DNA of 64,000 nucleotides from Erwinia pyri (GCF_030758455.1 NZ_CP132353.1:2790001-2854000), one strand, 5' to 3'; counted from the first letter of the stretch, positions 1-8,264 are shown. A program made the numbers and translations. The notes: a model not told the origin generated them from the letters alone.

Positions 1-399
1 CCGGCTGGTCAGGGCTTCCTCTTCCAGCCGTGTTTTACCCCGCAGCGCGCATTCCCATACCAGCAGAACTTTCCAGCCCGCCGCGGTAAGTTCGGCGATA
101 TAGCGCTTATCACGGGCGACATTACTCTCAATTTTCCCCAGCCAGAAGGCGGTGCGGGTGGCCGGTACTTTAAACAGGTGGCAATGGTGCTTATGCCAGA
201 AACAACCGTGGACGAAAATAATCGCCTTATACTGTTCCAGAATAAAGTCAGGTCGGCCAGGCAGCGTTTTATCCTGCACGCGATAGCCAAGCCCCAGCTC
301 CGTCAGCAGTTCAGCCAGCCGGGTTTCAATAGCAGTATCACGCGTGCGGATAGCGCGCATGTTTTTACTGCGGATTTCAGAAGAGTGGACGTCAGCCAT
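1..399 (-). CDS. vsr: Very short patch repair endonuclease Vsr (3' end cut by window edge)
   Basis: Vsr nicks DNA 5' of the T in T:G mismatches created when Dcm-made 5-methylcytosine deaminates, starting short-patch repair. The reading frame is open from the ATG at 399 to the window edge, giving 133 codons of a family usually about 155 residues. The catalytic centre is visible: D51 in GRPDF, then FVHGCFWHKHHC with H64, H69 and H71, which is diagnostic for Vsr. It lies downstream of dcm on the same strand. In E. coli the two genes overlap by a few codons, but here about 117 bp containing a hairpin separate them. The C-terminus is outside the window, so its integrity cannot be judged. Confidence 0.95.
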   Translation of the reverse strand, partial: MADVHSSEIRSKNMRAIRTRDTAIETRLAELLTELGLGYRVQDKTLPGRPDFILEQYKAIIFVHGCFWHKHHCHLFKVPATRTAFWLGKIESNVARDKRYIAELTAAGWKVLLVWECALRGKTRLEEEALTSR

Positions 400-480
400 C
401 GTTATCATCCTTTATGCTTTGGCTAAGTATAGACAACGCTGCTGTGGGCTGGCTCTGTTTTCGTCAATAAGAGCGCTCTG

Positions 481-512
481 CGGGCGGGTTCTTCTCCCTG
501 AGAACTCGCCCG
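481..512 (-). repeat. 12-bp stem hairpin between dcm and vsr
   Basis: Arms 481-492 (cgggcgggttct) and 501-512 (agaactcgcccg) pair over 12 bp with one G-T wobble around an 8-nt loop. The hairpin lies just after the dcm stop on the transcribed strand. No T-run follows it on the minus strand, so it is not a classic intrinsic terminator. It could be a partial terminator or an RNA-processing or stability element that sets the dcm:vsr ratio (inference). Confidence 0.55.
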
Positions 513-516
513 GCTA

Positions 517-1941
517 TCAGGCGTCCGGTTCGCTGCGCGCTTTAACCGCTTGTGCAATCCACGGCTGAAGAAGTTTAGCCACTGCAGCAAAAGCGGGTAC
601 CACCACCGAGTTGCCAAACTGTCTGTAAGACTGGGTGTCCGAGACGGGAATGCGGAAGCTATACTCGCCGGGGGCTTCGAACCCCATCAGTCTGGCGCAC
701 TCTCTTGGCGTCAGGCGGCGTGGCCGTCGCTGCTGATTTTCCGCATGATCAAAATCAGCCTCGCCCAGCTGGCGATCCCATCCACGGTCGATCAGGATCT
801 CCGATCCATCTTTGTAATAGCGCGCCGAAAGGGTGCGCACTACCCCCTTTTCCACCTCGGGATCGACCAGCCCGTAACCAAAACCATTGCCTTTCGCCTG
901 GTGCTTCTTGGCATAGTTATAGAGGTACTTCCAGAGCGTGGGGGTAAGAATATATTTGGCGTCAACCTGCGGTTCCAGCAGCGCTTTCAGAGGGATACGC
1001 TGCGGCGGGTAGAGGCTTGCCAGAGATTTAAGGCTGAAAGCTGGCAGCTGCAGATCCCGGCGAAAACCGACCAGAACAATCCGCTCTCTGTGCTGCGGCA
1101 GGAAATATTTACCATCAATAATCTTTGGATCCGTCGCACCGCTGGCGTCAGCATCCGCCACGTCATACCCCAGTTCATCCAGCGTATCCATGATGATGCG
1201 GAACGTTTTCCCCTTGTCATGGCTTTTAAGGTTTTTGACGTTTTCCAGCACAAAGATCGCCGGTTTTTTGGCGGTGATAATGCGCGCGACGTCAAAAAAC
1301 AGCGTCCCCTGCGCTTCGCACTCAAAGCCGTGCGCCCGGCCCAGCGCATTCTTTTTCGACACGCCCGCCAGCGAGAAGGGCTGACAGGGGAAGCCTGCCA
1401 GCAGCACATCATGATCCGGGACCTGGCGATCGATATGCTGATAGGCCTGCTCTTCACTAACTGCCGGATTACCGCTCAGCGTGACATCTCGGATATCCTG
1501 ATTGAAAGTATGCCTGTCGGGGTCGCAGTACCAGTTGGCTTTATAGGTTCGTACCGAATACTTATTCCATTCGCTGGTGAAAACGCACTCTCCGCCTGTC
1601 GCCTCAAAACCGCTACGAATGCCGCCAATACCGGCAAACAGATCGATAAAACGAAAAGCATAATGGGGATGATGAGCGGGCGGCTCTGGCAGCATCTTAC
1701 GCAATGCCTGCTGTTCCGCTTCGGTCAGGGGCGTTGCGCGACCAACGCCTTTCAGCCAGCGGTTAAGGGCTTCCCGCGTCCAGGAGGAGTCACCCACCTC
1801 CTGTAGCCTGGCCAGGACGCTTTTATGGTCATAGACTTCCAGTATCTTGTTCAGCAGTTGGCGCTCATCGCCGTGCTTCTGCGCTGCCTGCTCGCCCGCC
1901 CGGACCGCCGTCGACAAAGCCATGCTCTCTAACTCGCTCAT
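517..1941 (-). CDS. dcm: DNA-cytosine C5 methyltransferase Dcm
   Basis: This enzyme methylates the inner cytosine of CCWGG sites using S-adenosylmethionine. The SAM-binding motif I reads [16 protein letters not shown] near residue 100, the catalytic motif [10 protein letters not shown] has its Cys near residue 188, motif VI ENVKN follows, and the end carries a typical motif IX/X ([20 protein letters not shown]). The N-terminal extension before the catalytic domain matches E. coli Dcm (472 aa); here it is about 474 aa from the ATG at 1941. A GTG six bases further upstream is an alternative start. The gene pairs with vsr downstream. CCWGG specificity is inferred from family and synteny. Confidence 0.95.
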   Translation of the reverse strand: MSELESMALSTAVRAGEQAAQKHGDERQLLNKILEVYDHKSVLARLQEVGDSSWTREALNRWLKGVGRATPLTEAEQQALRKMLPEPPAHHPHYAFRFIDLFAGIGGIRSGFEATGGECVFTSEWNKYSVRTYKANWYCDPDRHTFNQDIRDVTLSGNPAVSEEQAYQHIDRQVPDHDVLLAGFPCQPFSLAGVSKKNALGRAHGFECEAQGTLFFDVARIITAKKPAIFVLENVKNLKSHDKGKTFRIIMDTLDELGYDVADADASGATDPKIIDGKYFLPQHRERIVLVGFRRDLQLPAFSLKSLASLYPPQRIPLKALLEPQVDAKYILTPTLWKYLYNYAKKHQAKGNGFGYGLVDPEVEKGVVRTLSARYYKDGSEILIDRGWDRQLGEADFDHAENQQRRPRRLTPRECARLMGFEAPGEYSFRIPVSDTQSYRQFGNSVVVPAFAAVAKLLQPWIAQAVKARSEPDA

Positions 1942-2254
1942 AATCACCCGACATCAAAAAGGAAACGCGGGCAGTTTATCACTTCGCGCTCACCATGCCA
2001 GGCCGGATCCAGCGGTAAAGCATGTAATAACCCGGTTTTCATCCACCTTCTGCTCTCTTAATAACTTAAAGCCCGGCCCCTTCCCGAATGCACCAGCCGC
2101 TGTGTGACCTCCTCAGTAAGAGGGGAAAATTACCTGTTTTGCCTCGCTATTTGTCTTAATAACGGATCTAAAACCATTTACTGCTTTGCGGACGGTTTTG
2201 TAACACCACTGAAATAATCCAGGCGAATACTCTCCTTTTTTTTAAGGGTCGTTT
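1942..2254. other. Divergent intergenic region dcm / chemoreceptor
   Basis: About 310 bp with no supported gene. It should hold the promoters of dcm (minus) and the chemoreceptor gene (plus). A TAAA at 2170 is followed 15 bp later by GCGGACGG, which is too far from the sigma-28 consensus GCCGATAA to be called. Confidence 0.5.
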
Positions 2255-3847
2255 ATGTCGCTGCTCACTATTTTGCCTCTGCGTTGGTTTCATCGTCGTC
2301 CCCGCTTTTTTGCCTTGCCAGCGTGGCTGCACAGCCTGCGTGGCGCCTTTTCACTCTTCCTGGTGCTGTTCTGTTTACTGCAATGCGCCAGCGCGCTGCT
2401 GTTAACCCGTCTGGTTGATAAGACGCAGCAGAATGTGACCCTCTCCCATCAGCTTGCGGAACGGCAGTCGCTGTTAGATAAAGCCCGGATGGAGCTGCTC
2501 ACTGCCAGCGATAACAGCCAGGGAGGCGGTATTTATCTGATGCAGGATATCCAGACAGGCTCCGTAGATAGCTGGAAAAGTCTGGCGGAGAGCGCCCAGG
2601 CGTCGCTTAACAACGCGCAAAAACTTTTCGCCCGCTATCAGGCAGAAGCCAACAGTCCACTCGCACAAAATTTCGCTATGCTGGCAGAGGGGCTGAAAGA
2701 GCAGCTGAAGGGATTAAACGCACGGGATATTGACGCTTTCTTTATGGTGCCCATGCAGGCTTTTCAGCAGCAGTTTAATGACGCTTATTACCAGACGCTT
2801 AATCAGGCCAACGCCAATTCTGCTCAGGCAAATCAGTCCACGCTGGGTTCACTGACCACCAGCCGCAACGTATCGCTCGGCATCTCTGCGCTGCTGCTTT
2901 TACTGCTGCTGGCCGGAGGATGGATGCTGCTGCGGGGCGTGATCCTGCCGCTGAGCAGCGTCTCCCGCCAGCTGTCGCGCATTGCTACTGGCGATCTCAC
3001 ACAGCAACCTTCCGCCGGAAACTGGCATGCCAGTGAAATCCGCCAGCTAAACGGTAGCATTAGCGGCATGCAGCATGGGCTTCAGCATATGGTTGGCGAA
3101 ATCAATGCTATTTCCCATGCGGTGATGCAGAGCGCCGATCGGATGGCTGAGCAGAACCAGGAGTACAGCGCCTATAATCAGCAGCAGACCGACACCTTCG
3201 CCCACCTCAGCCAGCGGCTGACCCGGGTAGCGGAGGAGGTGGAACACAGCGTGGAGTTTGCCAGCCATGCCACGCACCAGGTACAGGCAGCAGACAGGCT
3301 GACCCAGCGCTGTGGCGTGATGGTGGCGGATGTGGAAGCGCAAATGCGCGATATTGTCGGGGCGTCGGGTGAAATCGCCGGCATCGTCACGCTGCTGGAG
3401 AGCCTCTCTTTGCAAACCAAACTGCTGGCGCTTAACGCCGCCATTGAGTCCGCGCATGCTGGCGTCTATGGCCGCAGTTTCTCTATCGTCGCCAGGGAGA
3501 TCGGCCTGCTCTCTGAAAAAAGTGGCGCCTCTACCCGCAATATCGACACCCTTATCACCACTACGCATCAGCATATTGATCATGGCTTCAGTAAGGTACA
3601 GGCGCTGGATACCCTTTATGCGGAGATCGCCAGCGCGGTTACGGGTGTGGTGACTGTCCTGCATGAGTTACAGCAAAATGCGAGCACACAGAGCAAAAGG
3701 GTGAATACCATTGCCGGAGAAATTGCTCGCATGCATGAACAGGTCAGAAACAGTGAAGCATTAACGCAGCGCGGCGCCAGCGCTTCGGAGAATCTGGTCT
3801 CTCATGCACAGCGGTTGTCCCAGAGCGTAAGCCAGTTTGTACTGTAG
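2255..3847 (+). CDS. Methyl-accepting chemotaxis protein, divergent signalling tip
   Basis: Inner-membrane chemoreceptor of 530 aa. A positively charged N-terminus is followed by a first membrane segment (about residues 28-50), a roughly 155-residue periplasmic helical domain with Tar/Tsr four-helix-bundle character, a second membrane segment (about 208-228, very Leu-rich), a HAMP linker (about 229-285) and a cytoplasmic coiled coil. The hairpin tip reads LSLQTKLLALNAAIESAHAG, recognisable but altered from the usual FQTNILALNAAVEAARAG, and the next GEQGRGFAVVA segment is GVYGRSFSIVA. There is no NWETF-type tail for CheR/CheB. The ligand is unknown. It sits between dcm and yedJ, which are adjacent in E. 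coli, so it is an accessory insertion. A GGTTGC array begins right after its stop. Confidence 0.85.
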   Translation: MSLLTILPLRWFHRRPRFFALPAWLHSLRGAFSLFLVLFCLLQCASALLLTRLVDKTQQNVTLSHQLAERQSLLDKARMELLTASDNSQGGGIYLMQDIQTGSVDSWKSLAESAQASLNNAQKLFARYQAEANSPLAQNFAMLAEGLKEQLKGLNARDIDAFFMVPMQAFQQQFNDAYYQTLNQANANSAQANQSTLGSLTTSRNVSLGISALLLLLLLAGGWMLLRGVILPLSSVSRQLSRIATGDLTQQPSAGNWHASEIRQLNGSISGMQHGLQHMVGEINAISHAVMQSADRMAEQNQEYSAYNQQQTDTFAHLSQRLTRVAEEVEHSVEFASHATHQVQAADRLTQRCGVMVADVEAQMRDIVGASGEIAGIVTLLESLSLQTKLLALNAAIESAHAGVYGRSFSIVAREIGLLSEKSGASTRNIDTLITTTHQHIDHGFSKVQALDTLYAEIASAVTGVVTVLHELQQNASTQSKRVNTIAGEIARMHEQVRNSEALTQRGASASENLVSHAQRLSQSVSQFVL

Positions 3848-3854
3848 CTATGTT

Positions 3855-3967
3855 GGCTGCGGTTGCGGTTGCGGTTGCGGTTGCGGTTGCGGTTGCGGTT
3901 GCGGTTGCGGTTGCGGTTGCGGTTGCGGTTGCGGTTGCGGTTGCGGTTGCGGTTGCGGTTGCGGTTG
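3855..3967 (+). repeat. GGTTGC hexanucleotide tandem array (about 18 copies)
   Basis: Perfect period-6 repetition of ggttgc from 3861 to 3967 (107 bp, 17.8 units), preceded by one imperfect unit ggctgc at 3855. It starts 8 bp after the chemoreceptor stop codon and is followed at 3974-3987 by the small palindrome gttgcggtcgcaac. Read on the minus strand it would encode an Ala-Thr dipeptide run in a 96-codon open frame with no other protein-like character. As a hexamer, copy changes would not shift a reading frame, so any effect would be on RNA or DNA structure. Confidence 0.97.
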
Positions 3968-4049
3968 TAGAGAGTGTTGCGGTCGCAACAGTGTGAAACC
4001 AGATACGAAGTAGCGGTTTAAGCTGAATTTGCACAGTTGATTTTTTTGG

Positions 4050-4086
4050 GTGGTCAGCCCCTCACCCTGGATGAAGGGCTGACCAC
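4050..4086 (-). terminator. 11-bp stem inverted repeat after the ribbon-helix-helix gene
   Basis: Perfect arms gtggtcagccc (4050-4060) and gggctgaccac (4076-4086) around a 15-nt loop lie 6 bp past the stop of the minus-strand gene. The T-run is on the plus strand at 4041-4047, on the wrong side for a classic minus-strand intrinsic terminator. It may stop or protect transcripts without a U-tract. Confidence 0.4.
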
Positions 4087-4092
4087 GGCCGT

Positions 4093-4341
4093 TTATTTCT
4101 TCTTTTTAGACTTTTTCAACAAAGCCCGGATCTGTTTCAGCTCGCTGGCATTCAACTGCCCTTCCACTTCCTCCTCCGTACTCTGATTATCCAAAGCAGA
4201 GGGCTGAGGCGCGGTCAGACTCTCCTGCAAACGCTGGCAAACTTCCTGGCTTAAAGAAATTTGATTTTCAAGGGCCAGCGATTTCAGCGTTTCCTTTAAG
4301 GTGGGATCGATCTTGATCGTAAGGCTTACGTTGTCGGTCAT
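4093..4341 (-). CDS. Small ribbon-helix-helix (Arc/MetJ-like) protein
   Basis: 82-aa protein. Residues 5-45 have the pattern of a ribbon-helix-helix DNA-binding fold: an N-terminal beta strand (VSLTIKIDPTLKETL) followed by two helices around ISLSQEVCQRL. The rest is an acidic, Gln-rich linker and a lysine-rich C-terminal helix ending KKSKKKK. The start has a strong ribosome site (AGGAGAA 7 bp upstream of ATG). No toxin partner or operon neighbour is adjacent, so an antitoxin role is not supported. A stand-alone small DNA-binding regulator is the best guess. Target unknown. Confidence 0.6.
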   Translation of the reverse strand: MTDNVSLTIKIDPTLKETLKSLALENQISLSQEVCQRLQESLTAPQPSALDNQSTEEEVEGQLNASELKQIRALLKKSKKKK

Positions 4342-4423
4342 ACCTGATTCTCCTGAGAAATGTCCCTGACAAGCTAGCCTGTTTAGTACGATTTAACTAT
4401 CCATTCATAAAAATTTAATATTT

Positions 4424-5119
4424 CTATGAAACGGGGCTGAACTCTCGCAGCACCTCTTCATCAAGCGCGCAGAAATCCCCTTTTAATTCAGCGCAGAGCT
4501 TGGCCATATAGGTCACCAGGAAGCGGGCATTATGTTCCGCCAGACGCTTGCCCTCCGCGGTTTGCATGGTGGCAGGCAGCGTAAGCAGTTTTTTCTGAAA
4601 ATGGTCCAGCGCCCATTCGGTGTCATTAAGCTGACGTTCGCGCGCCAGCGGATCGGCACTGTCAAACAGCGACCGGCCCAGCGCACCGGAAACATAAAAC
4701 ACGCGCGCCAGCCCAATGGCGCCCAGCGATTCAAGCCGATCGGCATCCTGCACGATTTTTGCTTCAGGCGTTTCCGCCGTCACACCTGCACTAAAACTGT
4801 GGGCATGGACGGCATGAGCGACGGCTGCCCGCTTTTCGCCAGGGAAATCGGGGAAGACCTCCTGCAGGATGCGCTGCGTCTCCACAGCCGCTTTTGCGGA
4901 AGCGAGATGACGTTCCGGATGGTTTTTTGGCAGATTAACAATATCGTGGAAATAGCAGCCAGTCAGCACAACCAGCTCATCAGCCTCACTTCCTTTCATT
5001 ATCCTTTGAGCTGTCTGCCAGACGCGCCGCAAATGGGCAACATCATGCGCTTTATCATCCTGCGGCCAGGTTTCATGCAGCCAGCTTTCAAAACGCATTT
5101 GCCAGTTAATAAGCGACAT
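4424..5119 (-). CDS. yedJ: HD-domain metal-dependent phosphohydrolase YedJ
   Basis: HD-superfamily hydrolase of 231 aa, the same length as E. coli YedJ, which lies beside dcm there. The metal-binding HD pattern is seen as H in [12 protein letters not shown] in GCYFHDIVN, a following H in AHAVHAHSF, and D in [15 protein letters not shown] chose the ATG at 5119, with AAGGAG 7 bases upstream, rather than the longer frame from 5176, which adds 19 unrelated residues. Physiological substrate unknown; the family cleaves phosphate from nucleotides or related compounds. Likely cytosolic. Confidence 0.9.
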   Translation of the reverse strand: MSLINWQMRFESWLHETWPQDDKAHDVAHLRRVWQTAQRIMKGSEADELVVLTGCYFHDIVNLPKNHPERHLASAKAAVETQRILQEVFPDFPGEKRAAVAHAVHAHSFSAGVTAETPEAKIVQDADRLESLGAIGLARVFYVSGALGRSLFDSADPLARERQLNDTEWALDHFQKKLLTLPATMQTAEGKRLAEHNARFLVTYMAKLCAELKGDFCALDEEVLREFSPVS

Positions 5120-5724
5120 AGACTTCTCCTTATTGTTTGGACTTATCGGGATGTCAGTGGGTTCGGGAGGGTCCACTGGGGTGCAATCCGGGTAGACCCT
5201 TTGGTCAAAATGCGATCCCCATCATGTTTATAACTTTAATTTTAACGAAATCACAACATTTTTCCCTTTTTCAGCCTTTTGCTATAGAAAAATTTGTGAT
5301 TAATTTTCAGCCAAATGGTTAAACAGACATAATGAACGCTGTGAAATTAACTTTCAGCTTTTTTGGCCGGAGTAAGATAGAATTACCGATACCCGGTAAT
5401 CGCTTACTTTGGCGCTTTTTAGCCTGCTTAACAGAGCTGGCTTCAGCCCTGCCAGCGTAAGAGATTGTAAAGGCAACATATGTCAAATTTGTTAACCCGC
5501 TACGATTCAGGGTATATTTATCGGGCAGGACCGGAAAGGTCCCCCCACTATTCTGGCCGTAAAAACGGGCCTTGTCGGGCAGCAAGATCTACAAGCACAG
5601 CTTATGATTAACTAAAATTTTGACGCACAACTTTTTTTTCAGATTAATGTTCAGATTAATCTGTATTGTCTTTTTAGTGTTGCTGTGATTAGCAGTTCCA
5701 CATGTAAGTAACAGAGGTCAAACC
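5120..5724. other. Gene-poor, AT-rich interval with a nested hairpin
   Basis: About 600 bp without a convincing gene; a 88-codon minus-strand frame at 5319-5585 has no recognisable features. The best structure is a nested inverted repeat at 5371-5408: inner arms attaccg/cggtaat (5382-5388, 5394-5400) and outer arms agtaag/cttact (5371-5376, 5403-5408). An RNA element or regulator site is possible, but nothing decides it. Confidence 0.4.
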
Positions 5725-6384
5725 ATGAAAGAACGCCCGATTTTGTTTAGCGATCAACGGGTGCGAGCGCTGCTCTCAGGCCAACAGAGCCAAACTCGGC
5801 GCATTATGAAGTCACAACTCTTTGGTCCCGGACAGGACAACCATGAGGGGTGCTATGGTATTGATGTGTTGAATAATCACCTGCAGGGTAACCGCGTGGT
5901 GGGGATGGAAAACTTAAGTTACCATTGCCCTTACGGTCAGCCTGGCGACAAACTGTGGGTGAGAGAGACCTGGCGCGGTCCCGTTATCGCTCAGGATCAG
6001 ATGGCTGAGTACCAGCGCTCACCCGCACAATTTAAAACGGCTCAGTTCTGCCAGTATCGTGCTGATACCAGCCAGTTTTCTACCGTAGAGGATGAAAACG
6101 AGCAGTTTGGCTGGCAGGCCGGTATCCATATGCCGCGTTGGGCAAGCCGCATCGATCTGCTGGTGAAGGGGATCAGGGTGGAGAAAATTCAGGATATCAG
6201 CGACGACGATGTGATTGCAGAAGGCGTGCAGACTGACTCCCACTTTCTGAATAACTTCTTTACCATGCACAGTGAAGCCGTCTCCTCCAAGGATGCTTAC
6301 CGTAAGCAGTGGGCGCTTCAGTATGGCGGCACCAGCTGGGAAGTGAATCCCTGGGTCTGGGTCATCGAATTTGAACGCATCTGA
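5725..6384 (+). CDS. Prophage-type protein, ASCH/morphogenetic-protein-like
   Basis: 219-aa soluble protein opening MKERPILFS with SGQQSQTRRI soon after, the hallmark of a protein common in lambdoid and other enterobacterial prophages, often labelled morphogenetic or ASCH-like. Conserved blocks include YGQPGDKLWVRETW (about residues 71-84), MPRWASRI (about 135-142), KIQDISDDDVIAEGV and the end WEVNPWVWVIEFERI. An RNA-binding ASCH-like fold is likely from these motifs. No other phage gene is adjacent, so it is either an orphan remnant or a domesticated gene. Function unknown. Confidence 0.7.
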   Translation: MKERPILFSDQRVRALLSGQQSQTRRIMKSQLFGPGQDNHEGCYGIDVLNNHLQGNRVVGMENLSYHCPYGQPGDKLWVRETWRGPVIAQDQMAEYQRSPAQFKTAQFCQYRADTSQFSTVEDENEQFGWQAGIHMPRWASRIDLLVKGIRVEKIQDISDDDVIAEGVQTDSHFLNNFFTMHSEAVSSKDAYRKQWALQYGGTSWEVNPWVWVIEFERI

Positions 6385-6390
6385 AGTTTG

Positions 6391-6411
6391 CCGGGCACTT
6401 TATGTGCCCGG
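6391..6411 (+). terminator. Hairpin after the prophage-type gene
   Basis: Perfect 8-bp stem ccgggcac / gtgcccgg with loop tttat begins 7 bp after the stop codon. No T-run follows, so terminator function is only plausible. Confidence 0.4.
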
Positions 6412-6571
6412 TCACAGACAGAGGCAGCATTAACTGATTGAATACGCGTCTTAAAGCTGGCGCGCCTACCCCTTCATCTCTTCCGCTTGCGCACTGTTGC
6501 CAAAAGCAGCAGTTGCGCAATGCTGCGCGCTACGGCATGGTAAAGTTCTCTTCAGCGAACAGGGTTGCATG

Positions 6572-7363
6572 ATGATCAAATGGCCATGGAAAACCGAAGA
6601 AGATGCCCGGGAAAGCTTTCCGTGGCAGCAGGCAATGACCATTCCTCTGCTTGGCGCGCTTTCAGAAGCGGAGCAGCACTCCCTGATCCACCTTGCAACC
6701 CGTTTTCTGCAGCAGAAACGGCTGGTCCCGCTACAGGATTTTGAGCTGGATGAGCTGAAGCGCTGTCGGCTGGCGTTGATTTTCTGCCTGCCGGTCCTGA
6801 ATCTTGGCTATGAGTGGCTTGATGGTTTTCATGAAGTGCTGATCTACCCAGGTCCCTTTATGGTAGACGATGAGTGGCAGGATGAGTTTGGTCTGGTACA
6901 CCATGAACGGATGGTGCATTCCGGACAGAGCTGGCTGCAGGGCCCTGTGGTACTGAACTGGCTGGACGTCCAGGACTCCTTTGATCTCTCGGGCTATAAC
7001 CTGATCGTGCATGAAGTGGCGCACAAACTCGACAGCCGGGGCAGCGGCCACGCTAACGGCATTCCTGCTGTTCCGTTGCGGGATGTGGCGGGCTGGGAAC
7101 AGGATCTGCTGATGGCGATGCAGGATATCCAGGATGAGATAGATACCGTGGGTGAGAATGCCGCGAGCATTGATGCCTATGCCGCCAGCGATGCCGCCGA
7201 ATGTTTTGCGGTACTTTCAGAATATTTTTTCACGGCCCCGCAGCTCCTTCTGGAACGCTTCCCTGCCCTGTACGCCCGGTTTGTGCAGTTTTATCGTCAG
7301 GATCCTGCCCGGCGGGAGGCCAGTGCGCAAAACCGGCTCTCAGGCGGCGGGATCGTTCACTAA
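6572..7363 (+). CDS. mtfA: Mlc titration factor MtfA (zinc metallopeptidase)
   Basis: Cytosolic zinc-dependent protein that binds and titrates the glucose repressor Mlc, raising ptsG expression, and has peptidase activity. The zinc motif HEVAHKLD (HExxH) is near residue 150, with the downstream Glu in [17 protein letters not shown]. Strong blocks shared with E. coli MtfA include [30 protein letters not shown] and [16 protein letters not shown] start at 6572 so the protein opens MIKWPWK like E. coli (265 aa; here 263); the frame extends to 6497 but the extra residues are not conserved. It is followed by tRNA-Asn as in E. coli. Confidence 0.93.
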   Translation: MIKWPWKTEEDARESFPWQQAMTIPLLGALSEAEQHSLIHLATRFLQQKRLVPLQDFELDELKRCRLALIFCLPVLNLGYEWLDGFHEVLIYPGPFMVDDEWQDEFGLVHHERMVHSGQSWLQGPVVLNWLDVQDSFDLSGYNLIVHEVAHKLDSRGSGHANGIPAVPLRDVAGWEQDLLMAMQDIQDEIDTVGENAASIDAYAASDAAECFAVLSEYFFTAPQLLLERFPALYARFVQFYRQDPARREASAQNRLSGGGIVH

Positions 7364-7416
7364 AACAACGGGTTGATTCAAACGTAGCCAGTTGAAAGCT
7401 AGCGTGTTTTTTGCTG

Positions 7417-7445
7417 TTGACAGCACCCGGCAGCATCGCTATTAT
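7417..7445 (+). promoter_or_regulatory. Sigma-70 promoter of tRNA-Asn with stringent-type discriminator
   Basis: Perfect -35 ttgaca (7417-7422), 17-bp spacer, and -10 tattat (7440-7445), followed by the GC-rich discriminator gcgcccc. This combination is typical of stringently controlled stable-RNA promoters and sits 19 bp before the tRNA. Confidence 0.85.
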
Positions 7446-7464
7446 GCGCCCCATCGAAACCGAT

Positions 7465-7540
7465 TCCTCTGTAGTTCAGTCGGTAGAACGGCGGACTGTT
7501 AATCCGTATGTCACTGGTTCGAGTCCAGTCAGAGGAGCCA
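7465..7540 (+). tRNA. tRNA-Asn (anticodon GTT)
   Basis: 76-nt cloverleaf with acceptor stem tcctctg / cagagga, D-loop tagttcagtcggtaga, anticodon gtt at 7498-7500, T-loop ggttcgagtcc and an encoded CCA end. The sequence appears identical to the enterobacterial tRNA-Asn. tRNA-Asn 3' ends are known integration sites for islands such as the Yersinia HPI, but no integrase follows here. Confidence 0.98.
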
Positions 7541-7549
7541 TATTAAAGA

Positions 7550-7582
7550 AGCCCGCTTAAGGAAACTTAAGCGGGCTTTTTG
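7550..7582 (+). terminator. Intrinsic terminator of tRNA-Asn
   Basis: 11-bp perfect stem agcccgcttaa / ttaagcgggct with a 6-nt loop, followed by ttttt. Confidence 0.93.
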
Positions 7583-7651
7583 CTTTTATCATATTGCGTG
7601 CTTCGGTAAAGAGTCCCGGCCTGGCTCAGGGACTTATCATGCCGGAAACGT

Positions 7652-7678
7652 AAAAAACCCGCTCAAGGCGGGTTTTTT
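7652..7678 (-). terminator. Bidirectional terminator downstream of cspA
   Basis: aaaaaacccgc / gcgggtttttt with a 5-nt loop. The symmetric A/T runs allow termination on both strands; it serves the minus-strand cspA transcript. Confidence 0.9.
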
Positions 7679-7748
7679 ATCACGTTCACTTATCTGCTCA
7701 GGCTGATGCCATCATCGCTATCGTAAGTGTTCATGTCATTATCAGCTA

Positions 7749-7961
7749 TTACTGCGTGATAACGTTAGCAGCTGCCGGACCTTTGGCACCATTCTCAATT
7801 GAGAACTCAACCTTCTGCCCTTCGTCCAGCGTTTTGTAATCGTTGCTCTGGATAGCAGAAAAATGTACGAATACATCCTTGCTACCATCTGCTGGCGTAA
7901 TAAAGCCGAAGCCTTTTTCAGGGTTAAACCATTTTACTAAACCAGTCATTTTATCAGACAT
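7749..7961 (-). CDS. cspA: Cold shock protein CspA (RNA chaperone)
   Basis: 70-aa cold-shock-domain protein that binds single-stranded RNA and melts structure at low temperature. The RNP1 motif KGFGFITP and RNP2 motif VFVHFSAIQ are intact. The start [13 protein letters not shown] aligns with E. coli CspA (70 aa), preceded by AAGGAAATATCT; the longer upstream frame is leader. The assignment to CspA rather than CspC/E is supported by the long leader carrying a cold box (8118-8135). It is a monocistronic unit between two strong terminators. Confidence 0.92.
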   Translation of the reverse strand: MSDKMTGLVKWFNPEKGFGFITPADGSKDVFVHFSAIQSNDYKTLDEGQKVEFSIENGAKGPAAANVITQ

Positions 7962-8137
7962 AGATATTTCCTTAAATTTTCTTGAGCCACACGTGGTGGC
8001 AAACATGGCCTGCTTGCAGATGGGGACTTATTGGGCACTTAGGAGGAGGCTCATGCAGAAGAGTATCTAAGGATAACGCTTGAAATGAGGACTGCTTTAC
8101 TAAAACTGCTTTCATAAGGTCTGTATGCCAAACCGAT
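7962..8137 (-). promoter_or_regulatory. cspA 5' leader with cold box (8118-8135)
   Basis: The minus strand at 8135-8118 reads CGGTTTGGCATACAGACC, matching the cold box at the start of E. coli cspA mRNA. Further blocks (AAAGCAGT, TAGTAA, AGTCC) also recur in order. The leader is about 175 nt, close to the 159 nt of E. coli cspA, which folds differently at 10 and 37 degrees and controls translation and decay. The transcription start is inferred from the cold-box position. A ttgaca on the minus strand at 8186-8181 lies too far upstream to fit it well. Confidence 0.75.
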
Positions 8138-8227
8138 GAGGCATGGTGAACTCTTATGGAACAATAATCAAGGTTAGTTTTGTCAATGATTTGTTGGGGA
8201 AACTTACAATTCAAAGCGGGCAGTAAT

Positions 8228-8264
8228 CTTAAAAGCCCTGACCATTGCAGCCAGGGCTTTTAAG
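8228..8264. terminator. Strong 13-bp stem, bidirectional terminator-like
   Basis: Perfect arms cttaaaagccctg (8228-8240) and cagggcttttaag (8252-8264) around an 11-nt loop. It has T-runs in both readings but no gene ending beside it. It insulates the cspA promoter region from the gene-poor stretch beyond. Confidence 0.7.

Noticed and set aside
550..1806. 418-codon plus-strand frame opposite dcm
   Set aside because: Antisense to a clearly conserved methyltransferase; composition reflects dcm codons, no ribosome site or recognisable domain.
2170..2196. Sigma-28 promoter for the chemoreceptor
   Set aside because: taaa-N15-gcggacgg matches the -10 consensus GCCGATAA poorly.
3855..3967. GGTTGC array as a CRISPR
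   Set aside because: Unit is 6 bp with no spacers and no cas genes nearby.
3744..4034. 96-codon minus frame with an Ala-Thr dipeptide run
   Set aside because: Produced by the GGTTGC array; no start context or non-repetitive domain.
4532..5233. 233-codon plus frame opposite yedJ
   Set aside because: Antisense shadow of the HD-domain gene, which matches E. coli YedJ in length and motifs.
7465..7540. Integrated island at tRNA-Asn
   Set aside because: No integrase follows and I found no repeated copy of the tRNA 3' end downstream; the genes beyond look native.
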